A stretch of 64,000 bases of DNA from JBMNMU01 sp050953505 (lineage in GTDB: Bacteria; Bacillota; Clostridia; Peptostreptococcales; Anaerovoracaceae), in contig JBMNMU010000001.1 in the NCBI GenBank assembly GCA_050953505.1, positions 124,001 through 188,000 of the forward strand. Reading direction: 5' to 3'. This document shows positions 35,630-45,567 of this stretch, piece by piece; positions within the stretch are counted from its first letter, which is position 1; each line of letters begins with the position of its first letter. The translations under genes and the position numbers were made by a program. A model generated the notes under the pieces. It did not search any database. It was not told the origin of the DNA and saw only the letters and a program-made list of their open reading frames with translations.

Positions 35630-36341
35630 GAGAATGCTTGAAATAGACAATTTATGTGTGAAGTATGATACCATCCGAGTAGTTCATCATGTTTCCATGC
35701 ACATCGATGAAGGTGAGCTGATTGCCTTAATCGGTGCAAACGGAGCAGGAAAATCCACTATATTAAAGACAATTACTTCCCTGATCAAAGCGGAAGAAGG
35801 AAGAATTATCTTTCAAGGAGAAGACATTACTAGAATGCCCAGCCATGGTATTGTATCCGCTGGCATTATCCATGTACCAGAAGGTAGACAAATTTTTTCT
35901 AAGATGACTATTGAAGAAAACTTGAAGCTGGGTGCTTATTTACAAAAAGATAAGAAGCTTGTAAAAGAGAATTTTGAAAAGGCAATAACACTTTTTCCCA
36001 TATTAAAACAGCGATTAAAACAATTAGCTGGAACCTTATCTGGTGGAGAGCAACAGATGCTGGCTATTGGTCGAGCCCTCCTCGGGAATCCAAAGCTTTT
36101 ACTATTAGATGAACCCTCCATGGGTCTTTCCCCATTGATGACACAACAGGTTTTTGATGTCCTAGAAAAACTAAAAGCAGAAGGCATCACTATGCTTCTT
36201 GTTGAGCAAAACGCATATGATGCACTTGAAATCTCTGATAGGGCATATATCCTAGAGACCGGTGTAATCAGTATGGAAGGGAAAAGTAGTGAACTGATAG
36301 AAGACCCTAACATCAAAAAGGCTTACCTAGGAGGTGATTGA
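35622..36341 (+). CDS. livF: branched-chain amino-acid ABC transporter, ATPase LivF
   Basis: 239 residues. Walker A LIGANGAGKSTILKTITS, signature GTLSGGEQQMLAIGRALL, Walker B LLLLDEPSMGLSP, H-loop-position residue in LLVEQNAYDAL (Gln/Asn as usual in LivF). The ATG overlaps the livG stop by eight bases. Confidence 0.95.
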   Translation: MHKRMLEIDNLCVKYDTIRVVHHVSMHIDEGELIALIGANGAGKSTILKTITSLIKAEEGRIIFQGEDITRMPSHGIVSAGIIHVPEGRQIFSKMTIEENLKLGAYLQKDKKLVKENFEKAITLFPILKQRLKQLAGTLSGGEQQMLAIGRALLGNPKLLLLDEPSMGLSPLMTQQVFDVLEKLKAEGITMLLVEQNAYDALEISDRAYILETGVISMEGKSSELIEDPNIKKAYLGGD

Positions 36342-36342
36342 T

Positions 36343-37242
36343 TTGGAAGAACTTACATATTTTATAAGCCAGCTTGTGAATGGATTGAAGCTTGGCAGCG
36401 TGTACGCCATTGTAGCCATTGGTTACTCTATGGTTTATGGTATCTTGAGACTGATTAACTTCGCTCACGGGGATATTATGACTGTGGGCGTTTACACCAT
36501 ATTAGTATTAATGACGGCCTTTGGAATGCCTCTTTGGATAACGGTAATCATATCCATTTTTATAGCTATTGCCGTGGGTCTTATTGCAGAACGAGTGGCC
36601 TATCGCCCATTAAGGTCTGCAGGAGAAGAAACCACCCTGGTATCTTCTTTGGCTGTTTCGATTTTCATTCAAAACTTGATGGTGATGCTTTTTTCACCAC
36701 AAAGAAGAGCGTTTCATTTACCCGATTATTTGACTCAGCTTCATGAAGTAGGTACCATCAGACTTTCTACTATGAATATTATTACTTTTGTAGCAGTTAT
36801 TGTAGTTCTATTAGTACTATCATATGTGATTAAGAACACAAAAATTGGTATGGCTATGCGAGCTTGCTCTGACAATATGAATGCTGCTAAGCTGATGGGT
36901 ATCAATATTAACACTATTGTTGTTATAGCCTTTATTATCGGCTCAGGATTAGCAGCTCTTTCTGGACTTATGCTAGCAGGAGAATATAAGACCATAGATC
37001 CTCTTATGGGTTTTGTTCCTGGATTAAAGGCTTTCTGTGCTGCGGTTCTTGGAGGTATAGGCAGCTTAGGTGGAGCCGTTTTAGGTGGGTTTATCATGGG
37101 GATTGCAGAGATGCTCTTTGCAGGCCTGATGCCTACAGAGATTACTGCATATCGAGATGCCTTTGTATTTGCCCTATTGATAATAGTTCTTCTGATAAGG
37201 CCTAATGGAATATTAGGAACAAAGGATGGAGGACGCAGCTGA
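36343..37242 (+). CDS. livH: branched-chain amino-acid ABC permease LivH
   Basis: 299 residues, eight or so helices. GLKLGSVYAIVAIGYSMVYGILRLINFAHGD is the family N-terminus (quoted in part: LINFAHGDIM). PGLKAFCAAVLGGIGSLGGA is the coupling region. I choose a TTG at 36343 because AGGAGGTG ends six bases before it and the GTG at 36334 is part of that site. Confidence 0.94.
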   Translation: MEELTYFISQLVNGLKLGSVYAIVAIGYSMVYGILRLINFAHGDIMTVGVYTILVLMTAFGMPLWITVIISIFIAIAVGLIAERVAYRPLRSAGEETTLVSSLAVSIFIQNLMVMLFSPQRRAFHLPDYLTQLHEVGTIRLSTMNIITFVAVIVVLLVLSYVIKNTKIGMAMRACSDNMNAAKLMGININTIVVIAFIIGSGLAALSGLMLAGEYKTIDPLMGFVPGLKAFCAAVLGGIGSLGGAVLGGFIMGIAEMLFAGLMPTEITAYRDAFVFALLIIVLLIRPNGILGTKDGGRS

Positions 37243-38396
37243 TGAGATTAAGAGACAATAATATTTTTAGATTTATTTTATTTGTTTTGCTTCCCGTTAT
37301 TATTATCATCAATTTTGGTATGGACGGCAGCAGTTATTATACGGGATTGATTAATCTCGTTGGGATTAATATCATCTTGGTTGCTAGCTTGAATCTGGTC
37401 AACGGTTTCTCTGGAATGTTCTCCATGGGTCATGCAGCTTTCATGGCTATTGGAGCTTATATATCGGCTTTATTTACACTTCCTGCTACACAGAAAGCAG
37501 TTAATATGCCGGCTCTTCCAGAAGTGTTGATGAACTTAAACCTACCTTTTCCTATTGCGCTGATTTTAGGTGGGATTGTGGCTTCAATAGTGGCCTTGAT
37601 TATTGGTTTTCCTGTGCTACGTTTTAAGGGACACTATTTATCTGTTGCTACCATTGGATTAATCGTTATTGTCAGGGCGGTTCTTGATAACGAAGACCAA
37701 CTTACCAATGGGGCAAGAGGCATAACGGGTTTGCCTAATATTGCATCTACATGGATTATCTTTGCTGCCGCCATTATTTGTTTGTTTATCCTGTATCGAT
37801 TGCTGAAAAGCAGCTATGGGAGAGGTCTAGTCGCTATGCGAGATGATTATGTTGCAGCCCAGACCCTTGGAGTCAATCTGACTGTTAAAAAGATTTCTGC
37901 TTTTTGCATTAGTGCATTTTTTGCAGGAGTGGCTGGAGGCCTTTGGGGTCATATGCAAAGCGTTATTTCAGGAAAGTTCTTCTATATTGATTATAGCTTC
38001 AAAATCGTTCAAACATCCATTATTGGAGGCATGTCTTCCCTAAGTGGAGCCGTTGTCGGATCTCTCATCATGACTTATGTGCCAGAATTTTTGGCACCAC
38101 TGGAAAACGGCGCAACCATATTGGGGGTCCAGCTTCCGGAGCTGTATGGGGCATCCAACCTGATTCTGGCGGCTATTCTTATAGCAATAATTATTTTCCG
38201 CAGACAGGGAATCATGGGATATAGTGAAATACTTACAGACACTTGGTTTTCTTCGAAAACCTATAAGAGCCTATTTAAAAAGTCGGAATACATGGAATTG
38301 GTCACAATAATTATTTATAAGGTCAAGAACCTACCTAATGGGGTTCGCTCAATGGGTGCTAGGCTCCCAAAACATGGGGGTAGCAATAAAAAATAA
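37242..38396 (+). CDS. livM: branched-chain amino-acid ABC permease LivM
   Basis: 384 residues. LNLVNGFSGMFSMGHAAFMA and TNGARGITGLP are LivM signatures, and the EAA-like loop is GMSSLSGAVVGS. About nine helices. The ATG overlaps the livH stop (ATGA type). The last ~45 residues are polar and specific to this protein. Confidence 0.94.
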   Translation: MRLRDNNIFRFILFVLLPVIIIINFGMDGSSYYTGLINLVGINIILVASLNLVNGFSGMFSMGHAAFMAIGAYISALFTLPATQKAVNMPALPEVLMNLNLPFPIALILGGIVASIVALIIGFPVLRFKGHYLSVATIGLIVIVRAVLDNEDQLTNGARGITGLPNIASTWIIFAAAIICLFILYRLLKSSYGRGLVAMRDDYVAAQTLGVNLTVKKISAFCISAFFAGVAGGLWGHMQSVISGKFFYIDYSFKIVQTSIIGGMSSLSGAVVGSLIMTYVPEFLAPLENGATILGVQLPELYGASNLILAAILIAIIIFRRQGIMGYSEILTDTWFSSKTYKSLFKKSEYMELVTIIIYKVKNLPNGVRSMGARLPKHGGSNKK

Positions 38397-38415
38397 AAGA
38401 GGAGAGGAGAAAATT

Positions 38416-39600
38416 ATGAAATTAAAAAGAACACTTATTATTTTACTAGCAGTCGTAATGGTATTTTCATTAGCGGCCTGTGGAGGTAACGACGGAGGTG
38501 CTGGAAATGAAGGTAATGGTGATGCAGATACCATCAACGTAGGCGCTTTGTTTAACCTTACAGGAGGTCAAGCATCTTTAGATGACCCATCCTACAAAGG
38601 ATTTAAATTAGCCGCTGATCAAATTAATGCAAATGGCGGAATTAATGGCAAAATGATCAATGTTGTTTCCTATGACGGAAAAACTGAACAAACAACTGTT
38701 GCCAATAACGCTAAGAAAATGATAGACGTAGATAAATGTGTCGTTGTTGCTGGACTTTCTGACTCAAACTATGCACTAGCAGCAGGAAACATCTGTCAAG
38801 AAAGAGGTGTTCCATTCATTACTTCTGGAGCAACCCTTCCAACACTACCAGATCAAGTTGGTGATTTTGCATTCTTAGCTCCATTTGGAGATGACAACCA
38901 GGCTTATGCTTGTGCAGATTATGCAATTAAAGACCTTGACCTAAAAAAATGCTACTTGCTTATTGACCAATCCATGGAATTTACAAAAACCCTAGCACAT
39001 TTCTTCCAGGAAAGATACATTGAAAATGGCGGAGAAATTGTTCTTACAGATAACTATATGAACAAGGACCCTGACTTTTCCGCACAAATCGATCGCTTCC
39101 TAGCGGATACAAAGGGCGCAGAAATCGTATTTATCTCAGGTGTTCCTGATGATGCAGGTGTTGTTGTTAAGCAGTTTAGAGACAAAGGTGTAGATCTTCC
39201 AATTATCAGTGGTGATGGCTTTGACACACCATTACTAATTGAAATTGCAGGAGAAGCAGCAAACGATACTTATGTTGGAACCCATGCATCCTTGGAAAAC
39301 ACAGATCCAATGGTAGTACAATTTATCGAAGATTACACTGAAGCTTATGGATCAGCTCCTGAAAATGCTTTTGCAGGTTTAGGCTATGACACAATGAATC
39401 TAATCGCAGATGCAATCTCTCGTGCAGAAGATCCTACAGATCCAGTTGCTATCAGAGATGCTATTGGTGCAACTCAAGGCTTAAAGGGTGTAACAGGTAC
39501 TGTGACTTATGAAAACGGAAGTCATGTTCCTAACAAATCCGTAACTATAAATAAAGTAGAAGACGGCAAGTTTGTATTCATCAAGGAAATGTTCCTGTAA
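38416..39600 (+). CDS. livK: branched-chain amino-acid binding lipoprotein
   Basis: 394 residues, type I periplasmic-binding fold. Lipoprotein signal LLAVVMVFSLAACGG (Cys ~22), Gly/Asn-rich linker, then NVGALFNLTGGQASLD and the Leu/Ile/Val-binding layout through LGYDTMNLIADAI. GAGAGGAGAAAAT precedes the ATG. A reading from 38338 only overlaps livM. Captures substrate outside the membrane for LivHM/GF. Confidence 0.93.
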   Translation: MKLKRTLIILLAVVMVFSLAACGGNDGGAGNEGNGDADTINVGALFNLTGGQASLDDPSYKGFKLAADQINANGGINGKMINVVSYDGKTEQTTVANNAKKMIDVDKCVVVAGLSDSNYALAAGNICQERGVPFITSGATLPTLPDQVGDFAFLAPFGDDNQAYACADYAIKDLDLKKCYLLIDQSMEFTKTLAHFFQERYIENGGEIVLTDNYMNKDPDFSAQIDRFLADTKGAEIVFISGVPDDAGVVVKQFRDKGVDLPIISGDGFDTPLLIEIAGEAANDTYVGTHASLENTDPMVVQFIEDYTEAYGSAPENAFAGLGYDTMNLIADAISRAEDPTDPVAIRDAIGATQGLKGVTGTVTYENGSHVPNKSVTINKVEDGKFVFIKEMFL

Positions 39601-39654
39601 ATTTAATATACGAAGCGTTTAGCTTGGTAGGATTTGTACAATTATTTAAGCTTT

Positions 39655-39684
39655 TCTCCCCAATTTTTAAGTAAGTTGGGGAGA
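39655..39684 (+). terminator. hairpin after livK
   Basis: TCTCCCCAA/TTGGGGAGA stem around TTTTTAAGTAAG; no strong T-run follows, so termination may be partial. Confidence 0.55.
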
Positions 39685-39740
39685 TGCAATTTCTATCCAT
39701 CTATAAGGGATAATAAACCAGTACCCGATGATAAGGAAAT

Positions 39741-40532
39741 ATGAAAGGTAAGGTATTCCATATGGCAAATAATGAATTACTAAAACTTACTGCAAATCAA
39801 GTAGAAAAAGGGAACTATGATAAGGCTATCCTAGCCTTAGGCTCTTGTGAGGCTCATGGGAAGCATCTAGCTGAAGGAACGGACACCATCGTTTCCTATA
39901 AGCTATCCTGCATGGTTGCAGATAAGGTAGATGGGTTACTTGTGCTTCCACCGATGACGGTAGGCTATAGTGCGCATTATGATACTTTCCCCTTTACTAT
40001 CACTCTTGGTTATGATACAACCACCCAGGTTATTTATGATATAGTAGAATCTGTTATCAGAAACGGAATTAATAAGATCTTCCTTATGAACGGTCATGAT
40101 GGCAACATCGCCCCTATGGAAATAGCAGCTAGGAAGATCAAAGAAAAATATCCTGATGCTCGTATTGCAGCACTGCCCGCTTGGTGGGTAACAGCAGGTG
40201 AGCTTTTACCTGCAGACACCTTCGAGGTTTGGGATGGTCTTGGCCATGGGGGAGAAGGAGAAAGCTCCATTGCTTATTATCTGTTCCCAGAGTGGTGTGA
40301 GAAGGACTTAGCGACAAGGGTTATTCCCGATCATTTGCCGGAGCATGTTGAGATCAAATGGGATTTTGCGGAGCTTACAAATACTGCACAAACTGGAGAC
40401 GCAACCGTTGCAACAGCTGAAAAGGGCGAAAAGATGACAAATGTCCTGGTGGATTGCGTTGTAGAGGCAATAAAGAAGCTTGATGAAACGGATTGGAATT
40501 ATGCCTCTTCACAGGCTACGACTAAACTATAA
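39741..40532 (+). CDS. creatininase-family amidohydrolase
   Basis: 263 residues. Metal-binding motifs of the creatinine amidohydrolase family are present: LGSCEAHGKHLAEGTDT (Glu, His, Asp), MNGHDGNIAPME and GLGHGGEGESS. VGYSAHYDTFPFTI is a family block. Family members open creatinine, or act on formamidopyrimidine or other cyclic amides; the substrate here is undetermined. A second ATG at 39762 is also plausible. Lies between the Liv transporter and asparaginase, so a role in amide or amino-acid use is suggested by context only. Confidence 0.85.
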   Translation: MKGKVFHMANNELLKLTANQVEKGNYDKAILALGSCEAHGKHLAEGTDTIVSYKLSCMVADKVDGLLVLPPMTVGYSAHYDTFPFTITLGYDTTTQVIYDIVESVIRNGINKIFLMNGHDGNIAPMEIAARKIKEKYPDARIAALPAWWVTAGELLPADTFEVWDGLGHGGEGESSIAYYLFPEWCEKDLATRVIPDHLPEHVEIKWDFAELTNTAQTGDATVATAEKGEKMTNVLVDCVVEAIKKLDETDWNYASSQATTKL

Positions 40533-40565
40533 AAATGTGGGCGGTTCCTTTGATTTCTGATGGAG

Positions 40566-40603
40566 GTAAGGTGTTTTCATGTTATGCTTAGAAAACACTT
40601 TAC
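40566..40603. other. hairpin in the 318-base gap before ansA
   Basis: GTAAGGTGTTTTC/GAAAACACTTTAC stem (one mismatch) with a 12-base loop; no T-run. The rest of the gap is non-coding apart from an untranslatable 35-codon open stretch at 40,694-40,799. Confidence 0.55.
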
Positions 40604-40850
40604 CCACAAAGAGATAAAGGGGCCGTCTTATTTGATGTAGGTCAAAATAAATCATGCTGAAATTCAAGTTATAACTTTAACCTTTCTCGGGTAGGATAAA
40701 TCAATAGATTGTTGCGCAGAGGGGATTAACATAACAGTTGGTGGAACTACCACGCCGACGATAAATCAACAATACATTGGTTGCGATGAGCCCAATTAAT
40801 TAGATCTAACAGAAGTATTTGAAGAGTATTGTAAAGGGAGTGAACAAAGG

Positions 40851-41864
40851 ATGAGAAAAAAAGTCTGTGTTATATATACTGGTGGAACAATTGGGATGGC
40901 CCGGACAGAGAATGGATATGCCCCCAAGCCTGCTTACATTAAATCTGCACTGTCAAGCATTAGCGAGCTGGAAGCGGAGGAAATGCCTAAATTTGACTTG
41001 ATAGAATACAGTCCCTTACTTGATTCCTCAAATATTTCTGTGAAGGAATGGATTAAAATTGCCAAGGATATAGAAGCAAAATACGAAGAATATGATGGTT
41101 TTGTTATATTACATGGAACAGATACAATGGCCTATACTGCCTCAGCCCTTTCTTTTATGTTAGGGGGATTACAAAAGCCTGTGATTTTAACAGGATCACA
41201 AATTCCACTTTGTGAGATTCGTAATGACGCACGAGATAATTTGATTGCTGCCCTGATGATAGCAGGCAACTATCAGATCCCAGAGGTGTGTCTTTATTTT
41301 GGAAGCAAGCTGCTTCGGGGAAATCGTTCCACAAAAGTTAGCGCAGATGATTTAATCGCCTTTGATTCTCCTAATTATCCATGCCTGGCAGAAGCAGGTG
41401 TACGGATTGTTCTCAACGAAAAGAATTTTTGGCAACCAGAGAGTAAGGGTTTGAAACTCTGTCAGTTTCAGGAGCACCAAATTGCCGTGTTGAAAATTTT
41501 TCCTGGCATACAGTTTGAAGTATTTGAAAATATACTAACGACAAATTTAAAAGGTATTGTTATTGAAGCCTTCGGCGCTGGCAATATACCAGAAAACAAA
41601 GGGGCTTTACTAAAGATCTTAAAGAAAGCCAAGGAAAATGGAACGATTATTGTTGTTTGTACCCAGTGCTTAAGAGGTTCTGCCATTATTGGAGAGTATG
41701 AAGCCAGTAGAGAGCTTGCAAAAGCTGGTGCAGTCAGCGGTTATGACATGACAGTAGAAGCGGCGGTAACGAAGCTTTATTATCTTCTGAGCCTTGGGCT
41801 GGACATGGAGACCATCAAGAAGCATATGGAAACCAACCTGAGGGGGGAATTGAGCAGGCCTTAA
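40851..41864 (+). CDS. ansA: type I L-asparaginase
   Basis: Hydrolyses asparagine to aspartate and ammonia in the cytoplasm. 337 residues with no signal peptide. YTGGTIGMARTENGY carries the first catalytic Thr, and FVILHGTDTMAYTASALSFM carries the Thr-Asp pair; TGSQIPLCEIRNDARDNL follows. AAAGGGAGTGAACAAAGG precedes the ATG. Convergent with the next gene across a long palindrome. Confidence 0.94.
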   Translation: MRKKVCVIYTGGTIGMARTENGYAPKPAYIKSALSSISELEAEEMPKFDLIEYSPLLDSSNISVKEWIKIAKDIEAKYEEYDGFVILHGTDTMAYTASALSFMLGGLQKPVILTGSQIPLCEIRNDARDNLIAALMIAGNYQIPEVCLYFGSKLLRGNRSTKVSADDLIAFDSPNYPCLAEAGVRIVLNEKNFWQPESKGLKLCQFQEHQIAVLKIFPGIQFEVFENILTTNLKGIVIEAFGAGNIPENKGALLKILKKAKENGTIIVVCTQCLRGSAIIGEYEASRELAKAGAVSGYDMTVEAAVTKLYYLLSLGLDMETIKKHMETNLRGELSRP

Positions 41865-41872
41865 AAAAGTAC

Positions 41873-41946
41873 ACAGCCATTAGACCGAGAGATGATTGGC
41901 CGTGGCTTTCCGGCCACGGCCAATCATCTCTCGGTCTAATGGCTGT
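41873..41946. repeat. 74-bp perfect palindrome, copy 1 (also bidirectional terminator)
   Basis: Perfect 34-base arms (ACAGCCATTAGACCGAGAGA... and complement) around loop TTTCCG. A second copy at 50197-50272 has loop CGGAAA, so it is in the opposite orientation. It separates convergent ansA and the membrane LuxR gene, whose last two codons and stop lie inside it. Confidence 0.92.
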
Positions 41947-43537
41947 CATTTTCACTCAAGCTTATTAATAGATTCAATTCATCTCTAGAAGAAACCTTTA
42001 ATTTCTGATAGATTCTCTTATTGTGAGTTTTTATCGTATTAATGCTTAAGCATAGTATGTCAGCAGCCTCTCTAGGCGAATGCCCCTCAACATAGAGATC
42101 GAAGACAGCCCTTTCTGCCGGAGAAAGGGTTTTTATATTCTCTAAAAATGCATCCACAACTGCTACAGAAGAAGTGGAAGCTTCCCCTCTCTCAGTATCC
42201 TTTATGTTCTCAACATCGTTTTTTTCTGACAGAAAATATATCAAATTATCAGCTTCAGCTATGTGAGAGCTGTCTGCATCATTATCCCCTACTTTTAGTA
42301 TGTTTTTCGCTATAGGAGTTAAAGCCTTTTTACTTAAAAAATAGGCAGAAATAATACCACCAATTAGTAGAATCAAGAAAAACAATAGAAGTCTAATATT
42401 AAATTTTATGATGGAGGAAGAAATGTCTTTATCAGGGAGAAGTAAGGAAACCATCCATTTTTCCTCATCAAAGGCAGACCCTTCAGGGTATAGGTCTATT
42501 GTTTGGTGCAACCCCCTAAATATGCTGATATTCTTGCCATCCTCCTGAAAATAAGAGTTGAAGGGTTTACTTTTCCTTATTAATAGCGAATTTTCTTTGT
42601 TTGCCATGCCTCGTGCAGAGTAGCCACCAGCAAAAAAAGACTGAGAGGTATTGATTTGGTTCTCATTATAGGGGGACAAGACGCAAAAGAGATGAGGGTA
42701 GGTCTGATTATTAGGAATATGATGTAATTTAAAAAGCATGGAGCTGACCTCAAGCCCACATACGCCGAAGGTATTACCCTTTGAATCAATGAGTGGAACA
42801 GAGATAAGCATAATTTCTTCTGTTGTGTTGGGCAGAATTAGGGGTGGGCTCCAATGATAAAGTCTTGATAAGGAATAATCTCTGCTTTTAGCAGCCTCTA
42901 ATGGGTGAAAAAAGTAATCTGCGTCAGCTACATCAAATTCCATCTTCCACTGTGGATGCAGCATCACTGAATTTTTACGCCCAACCTGGGAGGGGCCCCT
43001 CAATAGCATCAGATAAGAGGATGAAGAGTTGATAATATTAGGCTCCATATTCTTAATATATAGGCCTGCTTTTGAATGGGTTGATTCTGGAAGGTTTGGG
43101 TTTATGGTGGTATCAAGGATCATAAATGCACCGCTGCTTTCTGAAAGCTCAAGGGCGTATAGACATTTTTCATACTGGGCTTGTATGGTACTGGTTAAAA
43201 GGTCAGGGTCTTTTTTCAAATCATGGAGGGACAGACCTTGTAATTCTAAGCTTTTTTCAATACTGAGGGAAAGATCCTCGGCAAAGGAAACGGAATAGGC
43301 TGAATATCTTTCGCATTGGCTTGTAATATCAGCTACCAGATGATTCAATTTATTTTCAACATATATCTGAGTATTTTTTACACCTGAAGCAAAGGTGCCT
43401 GTAACAGACAATATAACAAGCACAGCAAATAAAATAGCTGCTATCAACATTGCTAATAATATAAAAAGCTTAACACTTATGGAAACACTAATCTTTTTTA
43501 AACTAAAACGTTCTTTATTATTCCTTTGTACTATCAT
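41936..43537 (-). CDS. membrane-bound LuxR-type transcription regulator with extracytoplasmic sensor
   Basis: 533 residues. Membrane helix at ~20-48 (LFILLAMLIAAILFAVLVILS), an outside Cache-like sensor of ~320 residues (ISVPLIDSKGNTFGVCGLEVS is a Cache-type strand block), a second helix at ~383-405 (LLLFFLILLIGGIISAYFL), then a C-terminal LuxR helix-turn-helix: LSPAERAVFDLYVEGHSPREAADIL with SINTIKTHNKRIYQKLKV. It would bind DNA while anchored in the membrane, a one-component system. The neighbouring solute-binding lipoprotein, coded just upstream on the same strand, may deliver the ligand. The stop codon is within the palindrome. Confidence 0.85.
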   Translation of the reverse strand: MIVQRNNKERFSLKKISVSISVKLFILLAMLIAAILFAVLVILSVTGTFASGVKNTQIYVENKLNHLVADITSQCERYSAYSVSFAEDLSLSIEKSLELQGLSLHDLKKDPDLLTSTIQAQYEKCLYALELSESSGAFMILDTTINPNLPESTHSKAGLYIKNMEPNIINSSSSYLMLLRGPSQVGRKNSVMLHPQWKMEFDVADADYFFHPLEAAKSRDYSLSRLYHWSPPLILPNTTEEIMLISVPLIDSKGNTFGVCGLEVSSMLFKLHHIPNNQTYPHLFCVLSPYNENQINTSQSFFAGGYSARGMANKENSLLIRKSKPFNSYFQEDGKNISIFRGLHQTIDLYPEGSAFDEEKWMVSLLLPDKDISSSIIKFNIRLLLFFLILLIGGIISAYFLSKKALTPIAKNILKVGDNDADSSHIAEADNLIYFLSEKNDVENIKDTERGEASTSSVAVVDAFLENIKTLSPAERAVFDLYVEGHSPREAADILCLSINTIKTHNKRIYQKLKVSSRDELNLLISLSENDSH

Positions 43538-43594
43538 TGGATCATCTCACTTCTAAAAATTTATGAAGTAATTTTAAGGATTTGATAAATAAAT

Positions 43595-44980
43595 CTATTC
43601 CCCTGATATAAAGGTATTAAAGATACTTTCTGACCATTTCTCATAGGCTGCATCGGGACCCATGTTATCTAATAGAGTTTTATACTCCAGCCTAGATAAT
43701 TCTGCAGCTTCCCTCATTCTGACTTCGTAATCCTTTTGAAGCTTATCCATGCCATCAAATAAGGGTGGAATATAGAAATCATAGTTTCCTTGCATGGTAA
43801 TAGCTACTCTTAAAAGAGATCTCATATTTTTGTTCTCTTCGTTCTCAATTTCTCTAGACATTACCTTTCCATAAGCTTCTCTCGTTACAGGAAGATAACC
43901 TGTGGAGGCAACAAAACGAAGGTTGTTTTCTGGCCTAGTAAACCATTTTAGAAATAACGCCTGAGCATGTGCTTTGGCTTCTGATGATTTTATTGCAATC
44001 ATACCACTGCCACGCTGAATAGCAATTTTTTCGCCATCCTGGAAGGTGGGGTAGGGCAATAGCATAAGCTCAATATCTTCTGTTGTATTGTCTGGATAAG
44101 TCACCATTGGATTATAAAAGAGGATTCCGGCAGTAGAGCCTGTTGAGCAGATGATTTCACCTGTCTTCATAAGGTCAGAGGCATAACCATCGTAAATTGA
44201 AAAATGTCCTTTGACAGCAGATGGATAGTAAAAATCCCAGATCCTTTTAAATGAAATGGAAGAATAATCAATGGATTCTCCTGTAATAAATTCGGATCCC
44301 ATTTGTTTGCAGCCTACCTGGGCCAGGTTGAATAAAGAATCTGTATGATAAAAGCTTTTTCCATCGTTAGGGATAAGGGGGGTTTGGGCATCAGACCAAT
44401 CATAATATAACGCTGCAGTATTTTTAATGCCCTGGAAAGTCCTAAGGTCATCATAGGTTGCGCCTGTGTCCTTGGCAAAGCGATCGAATAGGGTTTTATT
44501 CAAAAAGAGAATTTCTGTAGATTTTGCTGTTGGAAATATGTAAAGGCTATCTGTTCCAAGCATTCCTTCTTCAATAAAGCGTGGTACGTAGGTGTCTAGC
44601 TCTTCCTCTGTAAATTGCTCTGTAAAATCTAATAGAAGATCTTTTTTTGAAAGGAGGACTGCAGTCTTAGGATTAGAAGTAGAAATGTCAGGTAGGTCGG
44701 GTGCGCCAAAATCACCGTTTGCTGCCATTGTTAGCTTGTCATGAAGAGCTTCTGAACTAGAGATGGATGTAACATAAATAATAATTCCATTCTCTCGGCC
44801 AAGGGTCTCATTAAATTCATCCACCATAGAATCCATGGTCTCCTTCATCTGACCACCATAATTGTGCCAAAGGGTCAGCGTAATAGGGTCTTGGGGATTA
44901 AGTCCATGGTCCTTCTGGCAACCCGTCAGAAATATTAAAATGATAAGCATGACTAAAAGAGGAACTGTTTTTCTAAACAT
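43595..44980 (-). CDS. extracellular solute-binding lipoprotein (ABC sugar type)
   Basis: 461 residues from the ATG at 44980 (GGAGGTATCAT upstream; an in-frame start at 45046 has no site). Lipoprotein signal LLVMLIILIFLTGCQ. LTLWHNYGGQMKETMDSMVDEFN is the family-1 binding-protein opening, and MIAIKSSEAKAHAQALFLKWF a late block. No permease or ATPase gene is near, so it is an orphan. It lies 57 bases before the membrane LuxR gene on the same strand and probably works with that sensor; this is inferred from position. Confidence 0.85.
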   Translation of the reverse strand: MFRKTVPLLVMLIILIFLTGCQKDHGLNPQDPITLTLWHNYGGQMKETMDSMVDEFNETLGRENGIIIYVTSISSSEALHDKLTMAANGDFGAPDLPDISTSNPKTAVLLSKKDLLLDFTEQFTEEELDTYVPRFIEEGMLGTDSLYIFPTAKSTEILFLNKTLFDRFAKDTGATYDDLRTFQGIKNTAALYYDWSDAQTPLIPNDGKSFYHTDSLFNLAQVGCKQMGSEFITGESIDYSSISFKRIWDFYYPSAVKGHFSIYDGYASDLMKTGEIICSTGSTAGILFYNPMVTYPDNTTEDIELMLLPYPTFQDGEKIAIQRGSGMIAIKSSEAKAHAQALFLKWFTRPENNLRFVASTGYLPVTREAYGKVMSREIENEENKNMRSLLRVAITMQGNYDFYIPPLFDGMDKLQKDYEVRMREAAELSRLEYKTLLDNMGPDAAYEKWSESIFNTFISGE

Positions 44981-45192
44981 ATGATACCTCCAGGCCTCTA
45001 AATACACGCTAGGGAATGCACTTAAAAAAATCACCCTAAAAATCACCCTGTTTTTTATCTGCCTTTCATCCTTGAGGTGATTACAAATAGAAAAGAATTC
45101 TATAGGATATCAGTGATGCTATAAGTGATTTTCCAGCTTCATAATATCAGGATATGCTGACACAGTCAATCATATGTAAAGGAGGTTTGTCT

Positions 45193-45567
45193 ATGTTGGA
45201 AGGTATGAGTGATGGCCCTACAAATATCTTTGATCCCCAAGACATACAAGAAAACAAGATTATGGCAGGGCTGGCATATATTTTATTTTTCTTGCCACTG
45301 ATCAGCTGCAAAGAATCAAAATTTGGAAGATTTCATGCAAATCAAGGCTTGGTTCTTCTTATTGTAGGTGTCGCCGGATATATAATTATTTCAATTATTT
45401 CTGTTATTCTGGCCAGCATTTCCTGGATGCTTTATGGCATATCTTCTTTGTTGTATGGGGCGTATGGATTGTTAATGCTCGCATTGGCAGTGTATGGGTT
45501 ATATAACGGATTTAACGGGATTGGGAGGCGGTTGCCGGTTATCGGAAAGTTTGATCTTCTCAAATAG
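45193..45567 (+). CDS. small membrane protein, DUF4870/Tic20-like
   Basis: 124 residues from the ATG at 45193, after AAAGGAGG. Helices: MAGLAYILFFLPLI (~25-38), LVLLIVGVAGYIIISIISVILASI (~55-78) and LLYGAYGLLMLALAVYGLYNGF (~85-106). GRFHANQGLVLL is the pattern shared with DUF4870/Tic20-like proteins. Function unknown. It starts a run of plus-strand genes otherwise made of zinc-ribbon proteins. Confidence 0.75.
   Translation: MLEGMSDGPTNIFDPQDIQENKIMAGLAYILFFLPLISCKESKFGRFHANQGLVLLIVGVAGYIIISIISVILASISWMLYGISSLLYGAYGLLMLALAVYGLYNGFNGIGRRLPVIGKFDLLK

Noticed and set aside
40694..40799. 35-codon open stretch reading NITVGGTTTPTINQQYIGC
   Set aside because: Looks protein-like but has no start codon with ribosome site and a stop just before; could be a remnant, not supportable as a gene.
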